Assembly (NCBI RefSeq): GCF_904846715.1
Contig: NZ_CAJHBU010000001.1
Span: 186,001-250,000 of the forward strand
DNA from: Psychrobacter vallis
Lineage (GTDB): Bacteria; Pseudomonadota; Gammaproteobacteria; Pseudomonadales; Moraxellaceae
Direction: 5' to 3'
Length of the DNA: 64,000 nucleotides
Of the stretch, positions 1-8,886 are shown piece after piece (position 1 is the stretch's first letter; each line of letters starts with the position of its first letter). A model generated the notes under the pieces. It saw nothing but the letters and a program-made list of their open reading frames with translations, was not told the origin of the DNA and did not search any database. A program made the translations under genes and the position numbers.

Positions 1-1170
1 CGCTATAGCAACTTGGGGGTTGAAGTATTAAAAGGTTACGCTAAATTTGTCGATCCGTGGACGATTGAGATTGCACTTAATGATGGTGGAACACAAAGAC
101 TCACTGCCCGCTCAATTGTCATTGCTACTGGCGCACGTCCTTTTGTACCAAATTTGCCAGGTCTAGAAGAAACGGGCTATGTGACTAGCGACACTCTTTG
201 GAATACGTTCTCTAAGCTTGAAAAACCTCCTAGCAAGCTTGTGGTACTTGGCGGTGGACCTATCGGCTCAGAGCTGGCGCAAGCTTTTGCCCGCTTAGGA
301 TCAAATGTGACACAGATTGAAAGCGGCGAGCGACTCCTCAAAAAAGAAGATGTAGAAGTTTCAGCATTTGCCCAACAAGCACTCATCGAAAGTGGCGTTG
401 ATGTTTTAACCTCACATCAAGCGATTCGTTGTGAGACTCGTGATGATAAAAAATACCTTATCGTTGAGCGGTACAGCGAAAGCACAGATAAGCAAGAAAT
501 AGCCATTGAATACGACGAATTAATCTGTGCCGTTGGCCGTAGCGCACGTTTGGAAGGCTACGGTCTTGAATCCTTAGGTATCGAAACTGAACGCACTATC
601 AACACCGATGAATACTTAGAAACACTCTACCCTAATATCTATGCCGCTGGCGATATCGTTGGCCCTTACCAATTTACCCATATGGCTGCCCACCAAGCAT
701 GGTATGCCGCGGTAAATAGTTTGTTTGGCAATCTAAAGAAATTTAAAGTAGATTACCGAGTGGTTCCTTGGACAACTTTTCTTGATCCAGAAATCGCCCG
801 TGTGGGTCTAAACGAGCAAGAAGCTATCGACAAAGGGATTGATTTTGAAATTACTCGTTACGATTTTAAAGACTTGGACCGTGCGGTAACTGAAAGCGCA
901 AATCATGGCTTTATTAAGGTCATTACCCCAAAAGGCAAAGACAAAATACTAGGCGTAACTATCGTAGCTGAGCATGCTGGAGATTTGATGGCTGAATTTA
1001 TACTGGCAATGAAACATGGTTTAGGTCTTAATAAAATACTTGGCACCATTCATATATATCCAACATGGACCGAAGGCAACAAATATGCTGCTGGTGAATG
1101 GAAGCGCAATCATGCGCCTGAAAAGATATTAAACCTACTTGAAAAGTACCATACGTGGCGGCGGAGCTAA
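1..1170 (+). CDS. FAD-dependent pyridine nucleotide-disulfide oxidoreductase, 5' truncated by window edge
   Basis: The reading frame is open to base 1, so the N-terminal part, including the first FAD Rossmann motif and any redox-active CxxxxC pair, lies outside the window. Visible in order: the STGARP-like strand (IVIATGARPFVPNLPG), the NAD(P)-binding glycine motif GGGPIGSELAQAFARLG, the second FAD motif AAGDIVGPYQFTH, and the dimerisation domain starting near DPEIARVGLNEQEA. It ends with a GTIHIYPTWTEG segment, equivalent to the HxYPT region of mercuric reductase and lipoamide dehydrogenase. The family moves electrons between NAD(P)H, FAD and a disulfide or metal substrate in the cytoplasm. 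The substrate cannot be told from this part; a mercuric-reductase-like protein is the best family guess. Family call is firm, specific function unknown. Confidence 0.85.
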   Translation, partial: RYSNLGVEVLKGYAKFVDPWTIEIALNDGGTQRLTARSIVIATGARPFVPNLPGLEETGYVTSDTLWNTFSKLEKPPSKLVVLGGGPIGSELAQAFARLGSNVTQIESGERLLKKEDVEVSAFAQQALIESGVDVLTSHQAIRCETRDDKKYLIVERYSESTDKQEIAIEYDELICAVGRSARLEGYGLESLGIETERTINTDEYLETLYPNIYAAGDIVGPYQFTHMAAHQAWYAAVNSLFGNLKKFKVDYRVVPWTTFLDPEIARVGLNEQEAIDKGIDFEITRYDFKDLDRAVTESANHGFIKVITPKGKDKILGVTIVAEHAGDLMAEFILAMKHGLGLNKILGTIHIYPTWTEGNKYAAGEWKRNHAPEKILNLLEKYHTWRRS

Positions 1171-1254
1171 TTAGAGACACGCTATAGACAAACCACCATC
1201 CAAATAAAGCTGATGGTAGCTAAACTGATATCAATGAGACAGTCGACGAGGTAA

Positions 1255-2079
1255 ATGATGGCCAATGAAGTATGGTGGCGGCTGGGCTTCTTTTTGAGCA
1301 TATTGGTCATGATGATGCTACTGGAATACCGATATCCGGCACGTCAGTCCCCCATTAAAAGTAGCACGCGCTGGTTTGCTAACTTTGGGTTAGTATTTGC
1401 CGCTTCGGTAACTGCTCGATTGGTGGTTCCTATTGGGTTAACCGCTGTGGCAATTTACAGTCAACAAAACGGTATTGGTTTATTTAACCTAATCGATTTA
1501 CCCCATGTGGTCACCATTATTCTTAGTTTATTATTACTCGATATCATCATTTATTGGCAACATCGATTGTTCCACCAAGTGCCTCTACTTTGGCGCTTAC
1601 ACCGCGTCCATCATGCCGATGCGCATATCGATGCCAGCACCGGACTTAGATTCCATCCCATTGAGATTGTGTTAAGCATATTGATTAAGCTTGTTTCTGT
1701 CATTGTATTGGGTGTACCTGCTATAGCCATACTCATATTTGAAATTATATTAAATGGTTTGGCCATGTTTAATCATGCCAATATTCGCTTGCCAGCAGCA
1801 GTTGAAAAACCATTACGTCTAGTGTTAATAACACAAGTGTTGCATCGTATTCACCACAGCCAAGTCGTATCTGAGACCAATTCAAATTACGGGTTTAGCG
1901 TTGTTTGGTGGGATAAGTTGTTTGGCAGTTATAAACGTGAAGCCGCCAAATCAGATCAAAAGTTAAATATTGGGCTAAAAGAATATCCTGAACCCGAACA
2001 AAATGCTTCTTTATGGATTTTATTGCTCTTACCTTTTAAAGGCAAAGCCTTTGCAAACAAACCAGTAAAAGAAAAATAA
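1255..2079 (+). CDS. Fatty acid hydroxylase / sterol desaturase family membrane protein
   Basis: Membrane di-iron oxygenase family (FA_hydroxylase). The protein has several hydrophobic helices and the expected histidine clusters: HRLFH near residue 105, HRVHH near 117, FHP near 132 and HRIHH near 198. In this family these eight or so histidines bind the di-iron centre that hydroxylates or desaturates a lipid. The start has two consecutive ATG codons; the first has a GAGG Shine-Dalgarno about 5 bases upstream. The gene follows the oxidoreductase in the same direction with an 84-bp gap, so an electron-supply link is possible but not shown. The real lipid substrate is unknown; bacterial members act on sterol-like lipids, carotenoids or fatty acids. 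Confidence 0.85.
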   Translation: MMANEVWWRLGFFLSILVMMMLLEYRYPARQSPIKSSTRWFANFGLVFAASVTARLVVPIGLTAVAIYSQQNGIGLFNLIDLPHVVTIILSLLLLDIIIYWQHRLFHQVPLLWRLHRVHHADAHIDASTGLRFHPIEIVLSILIKLVSVIVLGVPAIAILIFEIILNGLAMFNHANIRLPAAVEKPLRLVLITQVLHRIHHSQVVSETNSNYGFSVVWWDKLFGSYKREAAKSDQKLNIGLKEYPEPEQNASLWILLLLPFKGKAFANKPVKEK

Positions 2080-2173
2080 ATGCTTTAATCATCAGCCACA
2101 TATTTTGATAGGCTGTAATCGATAAGCACCATGCTAGACTACTAAAATAAAGATAGCCTATTTTAAAATAAGT

Positions 2174-2217
2174 AAAAAAGCCGAATGCTACTTTTTACAG
2201 TAATATTCGGCTTTTTT
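2174..2217. terminator. Bidirectional rho-independent terminator
   Basis: A perfect 13-bp inverted repeat (AAAAAAGCCGAAT at 2174-2186 and its complement at 2205-2217) with A-tract and T-tract flanks. It sits between the convergent desaturase and malic enzyme genes and can serve both. Confidence 0.9.
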
Positions 2218-2257
2218 ATATGTACTTTCTAGTTACTTTTTAGCTACTTTCTAGCAG

Positions 2258-3940
2258 TTAGAAAGAAGTACGACGATAGCTGCGGTACCTAGGCAACCAA
2301 AAATTGGCTTTTAATCGACGTTCTAAATTTTCTGCTGTTACAGGCAAGGCCAGTTTGTCTTCAATCGCTTGTAGTGCCACTGCATAGGCGATCTTTTCAC
2401 TGATCTCTCTAATGAATTGAATTGAAGGTAATATTGCCCCTGCTTCTTTTTCATATTCCAATGATATGTCTGCCAATGCTTGGCTGGCAGCCATCAACAT
2501 ATTATCGCTGATACCTTTGGCATGTGATGCTAAAACACCTAACCCAATACCGGGGAAAATATAGCTGTTATTACACTGAGAGACCTCAAAAGTCTGACCT
2601 TCAAAAGTGGTATTAGGAAAAGGACTGCCTGTTGCAATAATTGCCTTACCTTTACTCCAGTTCGTCACTTCCTGCGGTGTCGCTTCAACACGAGACGTTG
2701 GATTAGATAGCGGCAATACGATTGGATGTTCAGTATTCGCACATAACGTTTCGATTACTTCTTGTGTAAATAGACCTTTTTGTCCACTGACGCCAAATAA
2801 CACCGTTACTTTTGCTTGCTTAACCACTTGTGCCAAACCGAGTTTTTGGCTCTTATCCCAGTGGGCAATAGCGGATTCTTTTTGTACTAAAGGTACTTGG
2901 AATTTTTGTAGCTCTGTCATGCTATCCGTTAATAGGCCATAACGATCAACCATAAACACCTGACTGCGAGCTTGCTCTTCTGTTAAACCCTCACGCTGCA
3001 TTTGGCGAATAATATGTTCAGCGATACCGCAACCTGCTGATCCTGCACCTAAGAATGCGATTCTTTGCTGACTCAGTTTTTGACCTTTATTTAAGCACGC
3101 TGCAATCAATGTACCGACTGAGACAGCCGCAGTGCCTTGAATATCATCATTAAAGCAGCATAGCTGGTCGCGATATCTATTCAATAATGGTGTCGCGTTT
3201 TCCTGCGCAAAATCTTCAAATTGTAACAACACTTCTGGCCAACGACGTTTGACGGCTTGAATAAATAAATCAACAAATTCATTATATTCATCACCAGAGA
3301 TGCGTGGATTTCTCCAACCCATATACATAGGATCATCAAGCAACTGCTGGTTGTTGGTACCTACATCTAATAAAATTGGTAGGCAGTAAGCTGGGCTAAT
3401 ACCGCCGCAAGCGGTATATAAAGACAATTTACCAATGGGAATGCCCATGCCGCCAATACCTTGATCGCCTAAGCCCAAGATACGTTCACCATCAGTGACA
3501 ACGATGACTTTTACTTTTTGTTTGGTTGCATTTTGCAGCATATCGTCGATGTTATGACGCTCAGGATAAGAGATGAACAAACCGCGTTTACGGCGATAAA
3601 TTTGCGAGAATTTTTCACAAGCTTGGCCAACGGTTGGCGTATAGATAAGAGGCATTACCTCTTCGATATGTTGCTCAACCAAATGATGAAATAACGTCTC
3701 ATTGGTGTCTTGTATATTACGCAGATAAATGTGCTTATCCATATCACTCGTAAATGAGCGAAGTTGATGATAAGCGCGTAATGACTGCTCTTCAATTGTC
3801 TCAATGTTATGAGGTAATAAGCCTGTTAAATTGAAGTTACTCCGTTCTTCTGATGAAAAAGCGCTCCCCTTATTCAATAAAGAGGTTTCTAATAGGGCTG
3901 GTCCAGCAAAAGGAATATATAACGGACGTTTGGTTTGCAT
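2258..3940 (-). CDS. maeA: NAD-dependent malic enzyme
   Basis: Oxidative decarboxylation of malate to pyruvate with reduction of NAD, a cytoplasmic anaplerotic enzyme. The 560-residue length matches the large ScfA/MaeA class (about 560-570). Visible motifs are the catalytic Tyr in [12 protein letters not shown] near residue 101, the [18 protein letters not shown] stretch with the catalytic Lys just after it, the metal-binding segment [12 protein letters not shown], and the NAD-binding [15 protein letters not shown] in the second half. The ATG at 3938-3940 is preceded by a weak AAGAAGA ribosome site. It stands alone with a strong terminator downstream. NAD rather than NADP preference is inferred from the length class. 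Confidence in the family is very high. Confidence 0.95.
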   Translation of the reverse strand: MQTKRPLYIPFAGPALLETSLLNKGSAFSSEERSNFNLTGLLPHNIETIEEQSLRAYHQLRSFTSDMDKHIYLRNIQDTNETLFHHLVEQHIEEVMPLIYTPTVGQACEKFSQIYRRKRGLFISYPERHNIDDMLQNATKQKVKVIVVTDGERILGLGDQGIGGMGIPIGKLSLYTACGGISPAYCLPILLDVGTNNQQLLDDPMYMGWRNPRISGDEYNEFVDLFIQAVKRRWPEVLLQFEDFAQENATPLLNRYRDQLCCFNDDIQGTAAVSVGTLIAACLNKGQKLSQQRIAFLGAGSAGCGIAEHIIRQMQREGLTEEQARSQVFMVDRYGLLTDSMTELQKFQVPLVQKESAIAHWDKSQKLGLAQVVKQAKVTVLFGVSGQKGLFTQEVIETLCANTEHPIVLPLSNPTSRVEATPQEVTNWSKGKAIIATGSPFPNTTFEGQTFEVSQCNNSYIFPGIGLGVLASHAKGISDNMLMAASQALADISLEYEKEAGAILPSIQFIREISEKIAYAVALQAIEDKLALPVTAENLERRLKANFWLPRYRSYRRTSF

Positions 3941-4164
3941 AATAAAATCTTCTTAGTAAAAGTGTATGGTAGTACAAAGTATACAATTGGCAGAACAAAA
4001 TCACCCAAAGCAAGCTTGTCGGCACAGAGCCATATTATACTGAAATAATGGCCGCTCTTGAAAAAATTAATTGACTTAAATAATAATTAAGAATAGATAA
4101 AGAAACGAGACATATTAGGCAAATAAAAAATTCGATCATTTTTTATGAGCAGATTTTTTTACTC

Positions 4165-4212
4165 AGTGGAGATGGCGGGAGTTGAACCCGCGTCTTCAAA
4201 ATTCGTTGCCTT
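4165..4212 (-). ncRNA. Orphan 3'-end fragment of a tmRNA (ssrA) gene
   Basis: Read on the minus strand, the segment contains GACGCGGGTTCAACTCCCGC followed by CATCTCCAC. This is the T-arm and 3' acceptor strand characteristic of tmRNA. The upstream AACGAATTTTGAA also resembles the base just 5' of that arm in known tmRNAs. The terminal CCA is replaced by CT, and the 5' partner and tag reading frame are absent. A full tmRNA would run into the M14 peptidase coding region, where no ssrA 5' end is seen. The 3' end of ssrA is a common integration target, so this may be an attachment-site remnant; that is inference. Confidence 0.6.
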
Positions 4213-4300
4213 CTATATTAGGCCATGTTGAACATTCTTAATTACTTGAGAGGTTATTTTACATGACCACTATAAACCTTTAACCAACGTAAATCATTAA

Positions 4301-5440
4301 CTAACGTAGGTCATCAACCACTGCCAACATGGCAATCAGCGAGGCTTCACCTAATTTAGCAGAACGCTCTGGTGACCACCCTCTAGCTGAATCAGGTACA
4401 TTGTCATTGTCTTTAAACGGCATCTCTAAAGTATTGGCAAGGCAATCAAAATGTTCAGCCACCCAGTTAGTGGCGAGCGTCATATTTGCTGCACCCGGTG
4501 CATCAACGTCATAACCAAATTCAGACTGAAAATCGGCACTCGCTAATTTTAATACTTCTGAAAATGTATCACGTAAACCCGCAAGGCGTTCACTATAACT
4601 TGGCGTACCTTGAGAACCAGCAAGGAACACATAAGGCAAGGCTTCATCACCGTGCACATCATAAAATAGGTCAACACCGGTCTCTTCCATTTTGTTGATC
4701 ACATGAAAGACTTCAGGGCTTTTCTCTAGACTTGGGTTTGACCATTCACGATTTAAATTAGTCCCGACTGCGTTAGTACGTAGATGTCCGCGCACACTAC
4801 CATCAGGGTTCATATTAGGCACGATATAAAAATTCGCTTTATCTAATAGCAATCTACTGTTGGCATTATCACTGTCTAACAAACTGTCTATTAGCCCTTC
4901 GACTAGCCATTCCGCCATGGTTTCACCCGGATGCTGACGCGCTGTAATCCAAATATTGCGTTTATTCACATCAGTACTGCTGTCGCCATCACCAATTTTG
5001 ACTAAGGTTAAATCACGCTTGTCGAGCGTTTCACCTAAATGCTCTACACTTACTAACGGGTGCATTTGTACGGCGGCTAATAAATCTTGATGACGCTCAT
5101 AACTGTAAGGCGCAAAATAAGCAATCTGAATGGTCTCATACGCGAGCTCTGCCATGATGGTTAAAACGCCATTTTTATAAGAAGTTGGCAAACGGAACCA
5201 ATGCTGACGATCATACGACGCAACCGCTTGGTAATTCTCCCACCCTTCAAGATATGATGCCTCCCCCGCATTTAAGATATTAAGAACATATTGTTCTCCA
5301 ATCTGACCGGATAGTCGAAAGTTAAACCACTGAAAAAACTCGCCACCAACGTCTGGACGGATAGCCAATTGAATGTCTTTTTTATCCTCTAAACTGATAA
5401 CGTCAATATTACCTGCATCGAAATTGGCAGTGATATACAT
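4301..5440 (-). CDS. M14 family metallocarboxypeptidase (cytosolic carboxypeptidase-like)
   Basis: Zinc carboxypeptidase that should remove C-terminal residues from peptides or proteins. Residues 1-115 form the N-terminal beta-rich domain found in bacterial and eukaryotic cytosolic carboxypeptidases (CCP/Nna1 class). The catalytic domain shows the zinc ligands H170 and E173 in ARQHPGETMAEW and H263 in YDVHGDE, substrate-binding NMNPDGSVRGH and NLNREW, and the catalytic Glu near 339 in NTLEMPFK. No signal peptide is visible, so it is cytoplasmic. The ATG at 5438-5440 has an AAGGAAC site upstream. It is a single-gene unit divergent from the siderophore uptake operon. The substrate is unknown. 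Confidence 0.88.
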   Translation of the reverse strand: MYITANFDAGNIDVISLEDKKDIQLAIRPDVGGEFFQWFNFRLSGQIGEQYVLNILNAGEASYLEGWENYQAVASYDRQHWFRLPTSYKNGVLTIMAELAYETIQIAYFAPYSYERHQDLLAAVQMHPLVSVEHLGETLDKRDLTLVKIGDGDSSTDVNKRNIWITARQHPGETMAEWLVEGLIDSLLDSDNANSRLLLDKANFYIVPNMNPDGSVRGHLRTNAVGTNLNREWSNPSLEKSPEVFHVINKMEETGVDLFYDVHGDEALPYVFLAGSQGTPSYSERLAGLRDTFSEVLKLASADFQSEFGYDVDAPGAANMTLATNWVAEHFDCLANTLEMPFKDNDNVPDSARGWSPERSAKLGEASLIAMLAVVDDLR

Positions 5441-5543
5441 AATCGTTCCTTAATTGATTTTATGGTCGTGTTTCAAAAATAGCCGTCATGGCGATACTGA
5501 TGTTCTTTCTCTTAAAAATATGCTAACACGCCACTTTATAAAT

Positions 5544-5562
5544 AAAAATGAAAATCATTTGC
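5544..5562 (+). promoter_or_regulatory. Probable Fur box upstream of the FhuD/FhuB-like genes
   Basis: 19-bp window AAAAATGAAAATCATTTGC matches 14 of 19 positions of the consensus GATAATGATAATCATTATC. It lies in the divergent gap before the siderophore-binding lipoprotein, about 54 bp from its ATG, as expected for iron repression. Confidence 0.65.
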
Positions 5563-5615
5563 ATTATTACGTGGTTTTTATTTAGAATGCTTCATTTACT
5601 TTTAGACTGCTCGCT

Positions 5616-6587
5616 ATGGTGCATATCAATCATTTAGGCTTATTACGCAAAGATAAGGTATTGCTCAGGCGTTGTGTCGCCTTATGCTCAAGCATTTTGC
5701 TAAGCAGTTGCCAATTATCTGATGCCACAGCACCGCCCATGCCGCCTCAAAACGAGCAGATATCTCCTAAAGTCATGACCCCTGACTGGGGTATTGCCGC
5801 AACATTAACGGCGATGGGATATCCACCTGTTGCGATGGGTGATAAAACCTTTTATAAAGAATGGGTCGGCAAGCCTATTATACCCGCCACGACATCTGAT
5901 GTGGGGACACGCTATCAACCCAATCCCGAGATGTTCTCACAATTAGACGTAGATGTGGTGATAGACAGTGCGTTTTATGAGCATTTGCGCCCCATGTACG
6001 GTGATCTGCCCGTTCATTCTCTTGCCTTAAGTAGCTCCAATAAAGTCGCTGCTTGGGAGGATTTTATAACGCCGACTCTAGAATTGGGAGCGTATATTCA
6101 CCAACCTCAAGCTGCGCAGGATTATCTAGACAACAGTAAAAATCAAATCGCGCAAGCGGGACAGACGTTCCGTACGCGCTATCCACATATTAAAAAGCTG
6201 GCCATCGTACAATTTGCCGACACCAACAATTTGCGTATGTTTTCATACAACAGTTTGTTTCAGCCTGCTTTAGAGACCATGGATCTAGAGCTGGTGGCGT
6301 TTGCAGATGGTAATGAATGGGGTTTTGCACCCATCATGCTTGGGGATTTGGCGCAACTTGATGACGATACTTGTCTTGCGGTCATCGAACCGATCAGTGA
6401 TCTTCTCAAATTGGAATTAAAAGACAGCTTGGTATGGCAACGACTGGGCTATTCCTTTGACAACACTGATAATGGGCGCTGCGTGACATTATTACCAGCG
6501 ACATGGAACAATAGTGGTGTGGCTTCTATGAACGTCTTAGCTGATCGCCTAATGAACGCCACTTTTGTAGGCAATACCGATTTATGA
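5616..6587 (+). CDS. Ferric-siderophore ABC transporter substrate-binding lipoprotein (FhuD-like)
   Basis: Periplasmic binding protein of the ferric siderophore/B12 class (COG0614 type). The N-terminus is basic, then hydrophobic, and ends in a lipobox LLSSC with the lipidated Cys at residue 32, so it is a membrane-anchored lipoprotein. The DVDVVIDSAFYEHLRP segment and the two-lobe layout with a connecting helix are typical of FhuD. The stop overlaps the start of the permease by 4 bases (ATGA), so the two are translationally coupled. A Fur box lies upstream. The siderophore is not identifiable; a hydroxamate is likely by FhuD/FhuB resemblance. Confidence is good for class, lower for substrate. 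Confidence 0.88.
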   Translation: MVHINHLGLLRKDKVLLRRCVALCSSILLSSCQLSDATAPPMPPQNEQISPKVMTPDWGIAATLTAMGYPPVAMGDKTFYKEWVGKPIIPATTSDVGTRYQPNPEMFSQLDVDVVIDSAFYEHLRPMYGDLPVHSLALSSSNKVAAWEDFITPTLELGAYIHQPQAAQDYLDNSKNQIAQAGQTFRTRYPHIKKLAIVQFADTNNLRMFSYNSLFQPALETMDLELVAFADGNEWGFAPIMLGDLAQLDDDTCLAVIEPISDLLKLELKDSLVWQRLGYSFDNTDNGRCVTLLPATWNNSGVASMNVLADRLMNATFVGNTDL

Positions 6588-8557
6588 TGATTAAAAACAA
6601 TTTTTTGTCGGCCAACCCCATTTATATGATGGTTCTGGTATTAATAGTGATGGCTGTAGTCAGCAGTTACGCGGTTATACAGCAACTATGGAACTTGCCT
6701 TTCATCGACCTGTTTACGCCTTCGTTTGACTTGTCACTTGCCGACATGAGTCTTCAATTGCAAATCGTACCCACTATGGTGGTGGCATTGACGTCTGGTG
6801 GTCTTTTAGGATTGGTCAGCGTCTTGTTGCAACAGTTGGTCAAAAACACGTTGGCCTCAGACACGACATTGGCAGTCGGTAGCGGCGCAAACATGGCATT
6901 GCTACTTGTCACTTTATTCCTGCCCAGTTTGGCACTCGGCGGCAGCTTTTGGGTCGCTTTTGTCGGCGCGCTCAGCAGTATGGCCATTGTTTTTATTCTA
7001 GCCGCGCCCAGTCGCATGAATCCTTTGGTGTTGGTGCTTGGTGGATTGGTCACCAATATTTTATTGGGTGCTATCACTGCCTTACTGTTAATTTATTATG
7101 CTGAAGAATCCTTAAACGTCATGGTATGGGCGGCGGGCAGTCTCACGCAAAACAACTGGCAGGTGTCTGTCATATTGACCATTGCTAGTGTGGTCGCTGT
7201 TGTCTGCTTGATGCCGTTGCTAAAACCCCTAGAAATTATGAGCTTAGACGATAGGCAAGCAAAAAGCTTGGGCGTACCCATCAATCTTATTCGTGGTTTG
7301 GTCGTGGGATTGGTGGCCATACTGACGGCACTTGTGGTGAGTCGTGTGGGGCCTATTGGTTTTATTGGTTTGGGTGCCGCTACCCTCGTGAATGTGTTTT
7401 CTGTCAAACACATCGCATATCGGTTGCTATTGGGTTATGGGTTTGGGGCGCTTTTGTTGTGGGTTACCAGTAATATCACGACGATACTACAGCATTACCT
7501 GAGCCTAAACATACCTGCTGATGCGATGACCGCCATACTTGGCGCGCCATTGGTCATATGGCTGATAGTGACTCAAAGTCGCCAGCATGTCGATGAGATT
7601 ACGCCGACGCTTGTCTCAAAACGTCGTGATACTCACTTACTGCGCTGGAGTGTCGCCTTAGTTCTGCTCATAGCCAGCATACTTATCTTCACCGCCACAG
7701 CAAATGGTTGGCAACTAAATGCCATATGGCATCTAATCGTTGATTTTAGATTGCCTCGCACCCTAAGCGCTGCTGCAACGGGCGTGATGTTGGCGACTGC
7801 AGGCGTGTTGCTACAGACCTTAACGCGTAATCCCATGGCGAGTCCCGAAGTATTGGGAATCAGCTCAGGTTCAGCCATAGGCGTGGTGTTAGCCTTTGTA
7901 TTCTTACCCAGTTTTGGCTACACGGGCATTGTACTCTCAGGGTTACTCGGCGCTTCTATCGTGCTTGGTTTGATATTATGGCTCGCGCGCAGAGTAAATC
8001 CAGCCTATCTATTGCTGGTAGGCGTGGCCATTGCGGCATTGATGGGCGGTCTGTTAAGTTTGGTCAAAATATCTGGCGATCAACGACTACAAGCAGTCCT
8101 CAGCTGGTTGTCAGGCTCCACGTATCTTGCCAGCCCCGAGACAGCATGGCTGCTAGTGATATTTGCAGTATTGCTTTTTATATTGAGTTTTATGGTGATA
8201 AAGCCACTAGAGATATTAAGCTTAGGTGGCGGAATAGCCCGTGAGCTTGGCGTGTCTTTGAGATTGTTTCAAAGCTTGGTATTAATCCTTGTAGCAGCAC
8301 TTAGTACGATATCGACGTTGGCAGTGGGGCCACTCAGTTTTGTAGGTCTGATGGTGCCTCACCTTGCCACCACGTTGGGCGCCGTTCAACTCAAGCGCCA
8401 ATTGCAACTGGCCGCTATCTTGGGGGCAGCTCTCATGGTGTTCGCTGACTGGCTTGGTCGTTATATTATATTCCCTTACGAGATACCGGCTGGCACCATT
8501 GCCGCTATTATTGGCGGCGCATATTTCTTATACCTGATGCGCCGTATCAGAGCGTAA
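6584..8557 (+). CDS. Fused ferric-siderophore ABC permease (FhuB-like, two FecCD domains)
   Basis: 657-residue inner-membrane permease made of two tandem FecCD units, roughly residues 1-325 and 350-657, each with about ten membrane segments. The second half carries the family signature DFRLPRTLSAAATGVMLATAG followed by GVLLQTLTRNPMASPEVLGI, and each half has an ATPase-coupling loop (LEIMSLDDRQAKSLGV and LEILSLGGGIARELGV). This two-in-one arrangement is that of E. coli FhuB. It overlaps the binding lipoprotein by 4 bases. No FhuC-type ATPase follows, so the transporter must borrow an ATPase encoded elsewhere. Family confidence is very high. Confidence 0.93.
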   Translation: MMIKNNFLSANPIYMMVLVLIVMAVVSSYAVIQQLWNLPFIDLFTPSFDLSLADMSLQLQIVPTMVVALTSGGLLGLVSVLLQQLVKNTLASDTTLAVGSGANMALLLVTLFLPSLALGGSFWVAFVGALSSMAIVFILAAPSRMNPLVLVLGGLVTNILLGAITALLLIYYAEESLNVMVWAAGSLTQNNWQVSVILTIASVVAVVCLMPLLKPLEIMSLDDRQAKSLGVPINLIRGLVVGLVAILTALVVSRVGPIGFIGLGAATLVNVFSVKHIAYRLLLGYGFGALLLWVTSNITTILQHYLSLNIPADAMTAILGAPLVIWLIVTQSRQHVDEITPTLVSKRRDTHLLRWSVALVLLIASILIFTATANGWQLNAIWHLIVDFRLPRTLSAAATGVMLATAGVLLQTLTRNPMASPEVLGISSGSAIGVVLAFVFLPSFGYTGIVLSGLLGASIVLGLILWLARRVNPAYLLLVGVAIAALMGGLLSLVKISGDQRLQAVLSWLSGSTYLASPETAWLLVIFAVLLFILSFMVIKPLEILSLGGGIARELGVSLRLFQSLVLILVAALSTISTLAVGPLSFVGLMVPHLATTLGAVQLKRQLQLAAILGAALMVFADWLGRYIIFPYEIPAGTIAAIIGGAYFLYLMRRIRA

Positions 8558-8727
8558 AAATAGCTGATCCTAAATAAAAAATTTCAGCCATTATCACCTA
8601 TAGCTAGAGCATATCACCTCAAAAATGCTCTAAGCATACCACTCGTTTTATTTTCTTAGATTCATAAGCCTCCGATATCAATCGGTAGGTAAATGTGTCA
8701 AAAATATTTCTATATTGTATTGCTAAT

Positions 8728-8746
8728 AATAACAATTATCATTATC
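8728..8746 (+). promoter_or_regulatory. Fur box upstream of TonB-dependent receptor
   Basis: The 19-mer AATAACAATTATCATTATC matches 16 of 19 consensus positions, among the best two in the window. It sits about 140 bp before the receptor start. The rest of the 330-bp gap shows only AT-rich sequence and a TTTAGGATC-type repeat end near 8566-8585 (reverse orientation). Confidence 0.8.
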
Positions 8747-8886
8747 ATGTCTGAAATATTTGGTAGCGCCTTCCAAAGATGCCATGACAGGATTGTTCTT
8801 TATCAATTTTATTGACAGGCAATTCCACTCTTTATCGAGATAATGTCTAACCAATCAAACTTTTACTTTACTCGAGATCTCACTTA

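Noticed and set aside
4165..4525. Complete tmRNA gene on the minus strand
   Set aside because: Only the 3' arm is present; a full gene would overlap the M14 coding region and no matching 5' acceptor strand (GGGGATG or similar) or tag frame is found there.
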